Positions 1-8,747 of a DNA stretch of 64,000 nucleotides are shown in pieces. A program made the translations under genes and the position numbers. Numbering within the stretch: position 1 is the first letter of the stretch; the number at the start of each line of letters is the position of its first letter. The notes below the pieces were generated by a model. The model saw only the letters and a list, made by a program, of their open reading frames with translations, had not been told where the DNA came from and searched no databases. Origin of the DNA: Lomentospora prolificans (taxonomy: Eukaryota; Ascomycota; Sordariomycetes; Microascales; Microascaceae). The stretch is taken from the NCBI GenBank assembly GCA_029532625.1, contig JARFXM010000005.1, positions 372,001 to 436,000 of the forward strand, in the 5' to 3' direction.

Positions 1-696
1 TTGAGAGATGAGAGAATAGACTAGTTTAGACTCGCTCCCCTGAGTTCGTCCTCACTTTGAAGCAAGGTCAATGATGTAACGAAATCATATACAGAAGGCG
101 CGATCCGGGAAATAAAAATGGCCAAAAGGGGCAAAAGGAAGAAGACGAAGAAACAGAAAAGAATAAGGGGAGGAAAAGTAAACCCACTTCGAACCACCGG
201 CCTATCGAATGCTACCGCTCTGCTTTCCCACACCCGAATGACTTCAAAGATAGGGCGAGGGGCCCTGATATAAGACCTCTAGGCAATGCGGCTCTAGGTA
301 GACGATAGCTACTATCTGGATCGGATCTCGACATGTAAAACGTAGACAGCATTCGAGGGTGCTGGTCGTGCCTTCCTCAGCCGTCACTGTCGACACCTAG
401 GTAGCTACACGGACGAGAAGGCATGGGTTACTAGATACCAGCTGATCTTGGAATGGTCTTCACTTTATTCCGTGACCTCGTGGATCTCATGCGACGATCC
501 AACGTTGGACAGGTTGCTGTGGTATCCAAGTTCACCTCTTCATCCTTGCCCAGTCTCATCAATTCTGACATGAATCCAAAACTTTTGTCTCCAATACGCC
601 ACCCAAAACATGCATCCCCAAACAATAGCCAGGTAAAACTCACCAGAACCCATCCGCGCTGCCTCACGAGCACCTATATCCGACTCCAGTCCCAAC
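1..696. other. Left-edge intergenic region, no gene called
   Basis: No convincing gene here. A short minus-strand reading frame (21-233) contains a hydrophobic stretch but starts near the window edge and matches nothing I recognise. The part next to 697 is presumably 3' UTR of the EFM7-like gene. Confidence 0.5.
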
Positions 697-1470
697 TCAC
701 GCCTCCAACGCCTCCTCCGGCCACCGAACAGTCCACCCCGTAACCGTCTTCTGCACCTCCAAATCCCCCGGGTCATTCTCAAAAAGCGGCTTCTCCAGCT
801 TCTCCTCCAGTATCTTCTCGACCACAAACCCCTTGACCCGCGCAACATCGAAAAACTCCAAGTCCTTCTCCTTCAGCCACGGGCGGTACGACGTAAACAC
901 CACGTACGCCACGCTCCCCCTCGTCTTCTTCAGCGTCTTTGCAATCGACTTGACCATGTTCCCGTGCTCCGAGTGCCTAAACAGCAGATCCGCCAGGACT
1001 AACACGTCGAACCCTTCCTCGCCGCCGTCCAGCTCCCCCAGCAGCGGTGCCACGTCGGCGCCCCACACGTACCCTTTCACCCTCACCCTGCCCTTGGCCG
1101 CCGTCACGGCTTCCTCCAGCAGGTCGACGTTGGTCTGTAAGTTCTGGACGATATCGACATCCGGGTAGTCCGTGAGCACGGCGCGCTTACACTCCAGCGC
1201 TCCGCATACGAGCGAGGGCAGGCCGGCACCGGCGCCGAGTTCTAGGACGGTCCGCCCGCGCACGAGGGACGGATCGCGCTCGAAGAGCTTGGACACTACG
1301 CGCGCGCCGTTCCAAAGGTGGTTTGCTTCTAGGGAGGGCTGGCCGACGAGGTAGAGGGTGAGTTCTTGGCCGTTGTCAAAAGCGTAGGAGACGGGTCTGG
1401 GTGGTGGGGTGGGCGGGTAGAAGCCGTCGGGGTCGGCGAAGAGACCGCCGGTTGCTAGGTCTTCTTCCAT
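697..1470 (-). CDS. EFM7: EFM7/NNT1-like protein N-terminal and lysine methyltransferase
   Basis: Single-exon 257-residue class I SAM-dependent methyltransferase of the METTL21/EFM7 (Nnt1) group. Seen: the substrate-side motif NHLWNGARVVS (residues 50-60), the SAM-binding glycine loop VLELGAGAGLPS (75-86), an acidic motif II (LTDYPD), the post-motif DLLFRHSEH typical of this subfamily (Asp-Leu-Leu-Phe-x-His), and FTSYRPW further on. Length agrees with yeast EFM7, which methylates Gly2 and Lys3 of elongation factor eEF1A in the cytosol. That substrate is inferred from the family. The ATG at 1470 is the natural start, just downstream of a pyrimidine/purine-rich leader. No intron is needed. The neighbouring gene is on the same strand but 398 bp away, so I infer separate transcription. 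Confidence 0.88.
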   Translation of the reverse strand: MEEDLATGGLFADPDGFYPPTPPPRPVSYAFDNGQELTLYLVGQPSLEANHLWNGARVVSKLFERDPSLVRGRTVLELGAGAGLPSLVCGALECKRAVLTDYPDVDIVQNLQTNVDLLEEAVTAAKGRVRVKGYVWGADVAPLLGELDGGEEGFDVLVLADLLFRHSEHGNMVKSIAKTLKKTRGSVAYVVFTSYRPWLKEKDLEFFDVARVKGFVVEKILEEKLEKPLFENDPGDLEVQKTVTGWTVRWPEEALEA

Positions 1471-1868
1471 TTTTTTTCTTTTTCTTTTCTTTTCTTTCTT
1501 TTTGGGCTCGGGGATAGGGAGAGAGCCTGGCGAAGGAGAGAGTGTGAGGGTCTACGTGAATATGGAGGAATAGATGTGCGAAAGTTCAAGTTATAGAAAC
1601 TCTTGGGGAAAATAGCTTGTAGTTTAAGAGTGCAGTCATCGGGCTGCGAAATTTTGTGTGACGGGATTTTCAGTATTTTTAGTGGGGTAAAACTTGCGCC
1701 GCTTCTCAGTTAACGGCGCTGGGCTCATAGTTCCAGGCAAACGTCAGGAGCTTGCGACTAGGACCGAGATTACTAGCCACGAAAGCAAGAATGTAAAGAT
1801 ATTCATCATATTCAAGTCTGCGCATAGTATAATAATACACCGCCACCCACGTTTCACCCTTAACCGTC
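1471..1868. other. Intergenic spacer between EFM7-like gene and GPALPP-motif gene
   Basis: Contains a T/C-rich homopolymeric leader directly upstream of the EFM7-like ATG (about 1471-1503), then ordinary sequence. No gene seen. Confidence 0.5.
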
Positions 1869-3071
1869 TCAAATCGCAGACCTCCCCGAACTCCTCGCCA
1901 GCTCCTTCAGCATCTCAATAGTCCCCTCCTCCCTCTCCTTGTACTCCCTAACCCTCTCCTCCCTCTCCGCCATCTTGGCCCTCCAAATCTCCTCCCTCCG
2001 CGCCTCCCTCTCCGACTTCTTCTTCTCCTTCACCTCCTTCTCCCTCTTCGCCGCCTCCAGCGAATCGTCCCCGCCCCCCATCAGCGTCCCTTCGTCCACT
2101 TCCCCAGCCCCCGGCGACTTCTCCCGGAACTCGCGCATCTTTTCGTTCGTCTCCCGCTTCTTCTCCAGCTGACGCTCGCGGCTGCCCGGGTCCGCCCGCG
2201 GCACTAGCTCTTCGAGCCGTTCCTTTTGGTCGCGCCGGTCGAGCTTGCGCGCATGCCGGATGGCGGCTATGCGGTCGGATCGGTCCTGCGCCGCATCTTC
2301 CGCGACGAGCTCGTCGCGGAGTTTGAGGTCTTCAAGGTGCGGCGTCGCCGCTGTGTGTCGCATTTCGGAGCGGTAGGACGGCGGTAATGCCGGCCCAATG
2401 TCTGAATCAGAGTCTGAGCCGTCGTTGGTGCGTCGTGGCTCTAGGCTCTCCTCCCGAACTCTCTGCTCATCAGCTCGCCTGCTCCTACCATCCCGGCGTG
2501 TATCCTCCAAGGGCTCAAACTCTTCACGTTCCGCCGCCCTCGCCGTCTCCCAAATCCCAGGATCATACCACCCCTCCGCCAACTCCCCGGCATTCCACTT
2601 CCCCAAAAAGCTCTTCCACCTCCCCCTCAGCTCCCGCTCGTCCATCGTCCTTGCGTCCTTCTGCTTCTGGATCGCTAGATAATACGCCAGCAAGGGTCTA
2701 AACGCCTCGAAATCCCCCTTGACCAGCGCCCGCGCGCCGAGTGGTAACTGGACCTCCCGGGTCTCCCTTTGCTTTCTCCGTCTCCTTTCAGAGGCCCGGT
2801 CCTCGTCGCGGTCGCCGCGGGGAGACCTTTTGCGTTTCGAGCGACCGGAGTCTATGCGCTCGTTCGGGTCCGGCCGCTCCACACGGTGCGAGCCTTGCCG
2901 CGAGGTGCGCTCCCGGGACCTATTTCGGTGGCTCTCTCCATCACGGGAGGGATGTGCTCTTGTGTAATCCTCTCGATGAGGACGGGGAGATCTGGACACT
3001 GACGTGGTGCTGCCGAGTTTTGGGCGGTCACCGTCGGTAGGGGATAGGCGACGACGATGGGGAGAATCCAT
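1869..3071 (-). CDS. Highly charged GPALPP-motif protein, probable nuclear/RNA-related
   Basis: Single-exon 400-residue protein starting at the ATG at 3071. Residues 1-105 are Arg/Ser/Asp-rich and look disordered (RS- and RE-rich). Residues 108-175 form the only folded-looking block, with the motif RWKSFLGKWNAGELAEGWYD (151-170). A single GPALPP motif (226-231) follows an acidic serine run (GSDSDSD); this motif is known from GPALPP1/DUF3752-type nuclear proteins. The C-terminal third is Glu/Lys/Arg-rich predicted coiled coil ending in MLKELARSSG. Similar fungal proteins are sometimes annotated as 'RNA helicase HEL117'-like, but I see no helicase motif, so no enzymatic role is assigned. A link to RNA processing is an inference from composition only. 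Confidence 0.72.
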   Translation of the reverse strand: MDSPHRRRLSPTDGDRPKLGSTTSVSRSPRPHREDYTRAHPSRDGESHRNRSRERTSRQGSHRVERPDPNERIDSGRSKRKRSPRGDRDEDRASERRRRKQRETREVQLPLGARALVKGDFEAFRPLLAYYLAIQKQKDARTMDERELRGRWKSFLGKWNAGELAEGWYDPGIWETARAAEREEFEPLEDTRRDGRSRRADEQRVREESLEPRRTNDGSDSDSDIGPALPPSYRSEMRHTAATPHLEDLKLRDELVAEDAAQDRSDRIAAIRHARKLDRRDQKERLEELVPRADPGSRERQLEKKRETNEKMREFREKSPGAGEVDEGTLMGGGDDSLEAAKREKEVKEKKKSEREARREEIWRAKMAEREERVREYKEREEGTIEMLKELARSSGRSAI

Positions 3072-3749
3072 GGTGACGGCATGAATTGAAAGGAAAGAGA
3101 TAAATCAAAAATACATGCGAAATTTCAAGTATCCTTTTCCCACCACCCTCTCTGCCTTGTTAAATGCTTGAATACGAGAGAGTGATGGCAATGCCTAAGA
3201 ATTAGTTGGAGCTGGTGCATGTTTTATAACTGCGTAAGCGAAATAAATATACTGCTTACAGAAATAAATTTCGTGAGAACCAGTACATGCTAATGTGCTG
3301 TCTATAATGATATTTACAAACACGAAATCATCAAGTGTTCCACGCATTTGACACATAGCAGAGGCCCAGGAACCCGCTGATTCTCGAAATACAAGTTTCT
3401 TGAATAAAATGAGCATAGATAGTTTCCCTCATAATTCCATACCTAGGCTATACTTCTATATATGCTAATCCAGTTCCAAAGACGCAGTGCACGCTGCAAT
3501 GACACAAACTTGCCTCCCATTTCAAATCCGTATTTGTTTTCCGTCAAGCTCTTAGTGAGGGGGTATCTTTTTCATGAAGCAAGAGTCTCGTCCAAGTCAT
3601 CGTTAAAAGACGGCCAAAGCGGCCGTCGGTTCTTCACGTCCTATTTGGGACATTCGGATTCCCGCCAACATTCAATCTATCCGAGCTTTGCCATCTGGAA
3701 TCTCTTAGGGCAAAAGACTAGAGGTCTTCAGCTGTAGCGTCAAGCACCT
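3072..3749. other. Intergenic region downstream of copper-fist gene
   Basis: AT-richer spacer holding the promoter of the GPALPP-motif gene (right of 3071) and the presumed 3' UTR of the copper-fist gene. No gene or RNA signal recognised. Confidence 0.45.
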
Positions 3750-5705
3750 TCAAGCCCCTGTCGGCGCCGACGAATCGGCTATAGGATTATTGCCATGCAC
3801 TACACAACCAAGGCACTGACAGTCATCGCCGCACGGACAAGATGCGGTGTCACCAACGCAAGAATCGGACAGAGGATACGTAACAAAGAAGAAATCGTTC
3901 GCAGAGAGGATCTGTTCGTCGTTCGTTCCCGAAGTGGTATCCGAAGCCGGCGTTTGAGGTGTAGGAGACGCCTTGGGGGACGTCGTAGTCGTGACTGCCG
4001 ATCCAACTGCTGAGTTCGTTCCATTCCCGTTGAGCCCTTCGGTCTGAGTAGGAATAACTGGGCTCGCGGATGACGAAGTGCTACCATTGCCGCAGCAGCC
4101 TCCCTCTTGTTTGAGCGGCGTGGGATTGACGCCATTCGGTCGGGTTAGGTCTCTTACTGAAGGTGGGGCCTGCGGTACCATGGGAGAATTGACGCCGTTC
4201 GCCCAAGAATCCTCCATCATCATATTCCAAGCAGATCGAACATAGTTTTGAGTGGCATCATTGTATGGGTGGGCGGCACAGCCGACACATTGACAGCCAT
4301 CACCACAAGTACAGATGTGAGAAGTGCCCAGGGGGGTACTTGGGGCAGCTCCGGCCATATAGTTGAAGTTCGGTGAAGGCATAGGGTTAACACTGCCCAG
4401 GCCTTGCGCCATCATGGTATCCATGGCTTGCTTCCAGAGTTCGGGGAGGAGAGGCTGAAGATAGGAGCCGTAGTGTGGCGGATAGGTGAATACTGTAGGG
4501 TGAGGGTAGAAGTGGGCAAACGTCTGGCCCTGGGGTCCAATTCCCGGTATTATCATGCCAGGGCTAGGTTGGGGCACATGAGTAGCCTGGCTTGAATCCA
4601 AGGAGGGTATCGACGTTGACTGAGAGGGTGTCGAAGAGGATCCACAGCAACTTGACTTCTTTGGCGCCGCATCATTCTTGGCGCCGGGGCTCGTCCGCCT
4701 GTGAAGCGCCGGTGTATGTGTATTCATGCCATCCGAGACTGGAGGATGGGAAACCTGACCTGGAACTAACGCATCGCTAGACGAGGGACCTGATTGGGCT
4801 TCGGCTAGAATCGGTGACATTGCATGGGTTGATACTGGGGGAGGCATCTGGTGGGGGAAGATGGGATACATCATCGAGTTGATAGCGTTCTGGCCATGAT
4901 GGGCGGTCATGGGTATCTGCCCATAGTGATTATTCGGCATATTGGATATCGAGTGCATTGCTGAGTTCCCGTTAGCAGTTTGGGAACTACTCCTGTCCAA
5001 GTTCGGCATGATGTTGACTTGACTAGGATCTATCCGGTCCAGTGCCGCGGGATCTATCGACGCCTTCCTACTCGGGGGCTTCGGCGGTTTCTGGACACGG
5101 AAGGATCCCGAACCTGAGTTCGTCCGTGCCGGTGACTTCGGCGGTGTATCACCTGGTGGCGGGGACTTGACCTTGGGAGAGGCGCCGTCCTTCGATGTGG
5201 ATGACTTGGAAATTCCGCATCGGCATTGTTGTTTGCGAGGAATGGCGGCGGTCACGCCGGCGCAACCACATGGGCGAGAAGGAGGGTGAGGACATAGGCT
5301 TAAGGGCCTTCCGGGTTTCCGGACAGGCACCATCAAACGCTCGTTCGCATGATTACACTTGGTAGAGCGATGGCCACGAATACATGGCTCGCTTCAGATA
5401 GACAGACGTCAGCATTGGGTGGGATACTCAAGGGACCAGCTCTAGCGTCACGGCGTTCGCCACCGCGAGAGGGAAGAGAGTGTGGCATGTAAGTGTTGGG
5501 GACGGCTAGCAAGATAACCCTTGGGAGAAGTTGGGGAAGAAGGATGCGGTGGCCGAACCATGACAGCGTTACCGCTTCGCTCGTACGAGCAAGACAAGTC
5601 AAGCAGCGGTGCGCTGCTGGGGGGTCCCGGTGGGGTATCCGGTCTTATGGAACACAAGTAGAACTGAACTCACCAGGCCATCTTTTGACCATTTATAATC
5701 GGCAT
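3750..5705 (-). CDS. Copper-fist transcription factor (GRISEA/Mac1/Cuf1 type), two exons
   Basis: Reconstructed 557-residue copper-responsive regulator. Exon 1 is 5705-5674 (ATG to phase-2 TG, donor GTGAGT) and exon 2 is 5391-3750; the 282-nt intron (5673-5392) splits the Cys11 codon. The joined N-terminus carries the copper fist: Lys8, Cys11, Cys14, GHR (17-19), Cys23 and His25 (C-x2-C-x8-C-x-H), followed by the minor-groove GRP (38-40). Further on are CRCG, two CCG patches, and two copper-binding-type clusters of pattern CxC-x3-CxC-x2-C-x2-H, one mid-protein (about 4270-4330) and one near the C-terminus (about 3790-3850), embedded in Pro/Ser/Gln-rich activation-type sequence. Known for the family: nuclear activators of high-affinity copper uptake that sense copper through these clusters. 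Exon 2 alone lacks the metal-binding N-terminus, so a one-exon annotation would be wrong. Frame closure (1674 nt, no stop) supports the splice. Confidence 0.88.
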
Positions 5706-6009
5706 TTTGTAGAGGAAGTCGACCACAGCACTAGGCTACATGAGTTGGACAGCTAGTGGACGGATCAAAAGAATTCGGCGATACGGAGGTAACCGAAGCA
5801 GCGTGCCGAGCGGGAGTAGTACACTGTAGACCAGTCCGAGTCCCGGGATCGGTACGGGCGTCTAGTTTCGGCCCTCACCTTGCACTCTCACAATGGAGAG
5901 AAGCATCAAGCGGCCAAGAGATTCCAAATAGAAAGCCTGATCAAAGTACCTCACTCTGCAGAAGAAGGCCTATCAGGAGGAAATAGAGCCGCAAGGCACG
6001 AGGCAGCCT

Positions 6010-6043
6010 AGTGGGAGACAGGCCTGAGTGGGAGGCAGGCCTG
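6010..6043. repeat. 17-bp tandem duplication
   Basis: AGTGGGAGACAGGCCTG (6010-6026) is followed directly by AGTGGGAGGCAGGCCTG (6027-6043), differing at one base. It lies about 300 bp upstream of the copper-fist ATG. Function unknown. Confidence 0.85.
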
Positions 6044-6338
6044 CGGAGGGTTAGACTCGAGCTTAGGACTCGGTCCTGTCCAATCCTCGCCGGGGAACAA
6101 GGTAACAGGATGGTAGACCTTCAGTGCTAGGAAGTGAGGGGGGGCGAAAGAGAAGAGATCGTCGCAGGTAAGGCGACGCGCGACACGAGGTCAATCGGAT
6201 TAGGGAGCTGCAGAATGGACAGGAGTTGCGGCGGGATGGGGAAACTTGCGCAAATCCCGGCGGGTGTGTCGAGTAGTAATGTGCTCAACCCACGTTTTTT
6301 TTTATCGGCCTGCACAAGATGCTACATATAACGAGCTG

Positions 6339-6358
6339 AAAAAAAAAAAAAAAAAAAA
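6339..6358. repeat. Poly(A) homopolymer tract
   Basis: Twenty consecutive A residues followed by TAATAATAA; simple sequence, no gene association inferred. Confidence 0.9.
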
Positions 6359-8747
6359 TAATAACCACCGGCGTGGGAACGAAGGCGAAAGGAAAGCGGG
6401 CAACCTCGGAGAATGCGAAGGGAAGAGAATGTAGGTTTTCGGTCAGCCTAGTTCGCCCCACGGGAAGCAAGTTAAAAAACCGAAGCGGCCTTGATCCTTC
6501 TTTGGGCTGGCCCAACGGGGCAGGTTTGGTTCTTCCGGACTTTCTTTCGGGTCGATTGATTTAACTGACGCCCGGAGAATGGGATTGATTTTCTGGGTTC
6601 TGGAATGGGTAAGTCTCGGAACACTTTCTAGAGTCGGCGGAAACGAAAGTAGTCTAATATGAACAGGAGAAGGCGCGAAAGGGCCTGCACCAGAGACCTC
6701 TTCGCCATGGTGGGGTCAGATTGGGGGATGTTAGTAATAATGGCGGGCTTTTGGGGGAACTTGCTGGGGACTTGGGGACGGGTTAATTGATGGACACACA
6801 CTGATGCCAACACTAGTGTGGTTGGAGTGGTCCATGCGCCCCAAAATATCACATCCATCTTAGCCAAGCTACATTACCACCAGAGAAAAAGGGCTGGATT
6901 CCTCTATGTCACTGCTCCTCCATCGTTCTTGCCAGCACTTCCGAGTGGGGGTTCCCTGAGCCGCCTCAAGCTGTCAGTTCCGCGGCGGCAAGAGCACTGG
7001 GCTAATAGCTGGCTACTACTTGTAGAGTCGCTTATCGATCCATCACTGATGCCTCTACCGTACTCGGCAAGACATCAATGATTCTCTTGACCCGGAAGCC
7101 AACTGCGCGACCCTGCCACTAATACGGCGAGACCTCGCTTGCTGGTTGTACTAATTGTATGCCAAATTTCAGAAGGCCCTTTTTCTTGACGGTATCCTTG
7201 TGTTATACAATAGTGGATCTGCCAATTGCTATGGCGTCGTTGGGTGTCTGTCGTAATCGTAGTTCTGGAGCTTGGTTCAGGTTCAGGAAGGACCTGGACA
7301 TCATCTCCCCTCCCGCCTTCGCGGGAGGACTGAGGTCACTAAGATTGCTATCGCTCTCAGGAACAAAAGGGAAGCCACGAATCAGCCACCTCAAGACAGT
7401 CACGTCGTAATTCAATTTCAGAGATAGGAGCAGTAGCGAAAGGCGCAATCGCGATTTGGTTTGAAATCCCATATGCGAGACACACTGTGAGCATACTTCG
7501 TATACACCGAACGAACGGATGGGTCGATTCATGCTCTACCAGGCCGCACCTGCCAGTGTTCCAAACTAGACGAGTAAAGCGTAGACCGCCGAGCGAAAAG
7601 GCACCCTGGTGGGTGGGCGTGCGTCCTGGATTGCCCAGTTCGTGCAGGCGTAGAAAACCTTTTCCCACCCCCAAGCGTGGCCGACAGAGTTGAGCAAGTT
7701 TTCATTGGCCGGATCCCACGCTCCCCCGGGGCTTGATCCTTCCCACGAGCCGTGTTAGTCAGATCCGCCCACGTACAGTACGAGGCGGTTGTATGGCCGC
7801 ACATATTACATTTCATACTGTTAGGTGGTACAGAAACCCCCTCCTGAGTACTTCGTAGCTCCTATAATTGCCCTTGTCGACTGGTTGACTAGGAATACAA
7901 AATAGTTTTACGAAAGGGAGTGGCCGGATGACACGGTGGAGCTCGTGACGCTGGCCTTGCTCTGGTCTCACTCTTCCGGGAGGGGCCGTCAAGGCAGTAA
8001 TGTTATTACGGGCATGCGGTGCAACACAATCGATATTGATGTCGGGGACGGATCCGGTAGATTGGTCCTATGGTCTTGGGGCGGATCAACGCCTTCCTCG
8101 GAGACGTAGACCACCACTAGCGAAAGGTTGTCGTGTAGGAATCTACGGGAAGAACTGCATGCTATGGGAAGACGGTGACTTCCACGATCCCAAACGTGGA
8201 GAAGTAAATTCTCTTCTGCACAGGGCTCACTCGGTCTCTCTCTGTACATGCTCAGGCTTCATACCCCCCGAGAAAGTTGGTATTAGTTGCACCAAAAGAT
8301 CGTTCTTCCAATCATACACAGCCGAGCTGGGCCAGAACCAGTATAATAGTTCCATGCTATGACCCCCTCTAGGCCAGCCACCCAACCCTGGATCCGGTCG
8401 TTGGAACGTAGAGCTGATATCTCCCCACGTTTCCATTTGCGGGCAGGCCTCCTATCCCAATATTATATGTCACATTCAACCCCTCACCAAGGCAAGGCCA
8501 GCCATTGGCAACGCGTGGCACGCGCGCTCTTGTCAGTCCCGAACAAGGTCGCCCCGGGGCCGATTTGTGGGCAATGCCAAGCTTGAGCCACATCCAGAAA
8601 ATGGAAACGAGGAGCGGGATGGCTCGCAGCGCGCAGGTAGGAAAGTGCGCACGGCATAGCATGGCATGGCATGTGGTGTTGATCACCCTACCTCTTCAAC
8701 GTGCTCCACATGGAACCAAACCAATTGCGCACGCCCGACTAATCCGA

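Larger units (their letters stand above)
5706..8747. other. 3-kb intergenic region upstream of copper-fist gene
   Basis: No credible gene found. It contains a 17-bp near-perfect tandem duplication at 6010-6043 and a 20-A homopolymer at 6339-6358. The part next to 5705 is the likely promoter/leader of the copper-fist gene, and the right end is the likely 3' UTR of the U2SURP gene. Open frames here are short, overlapping on both strands, and lack recognisable motifs. Confidence 0.5.
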
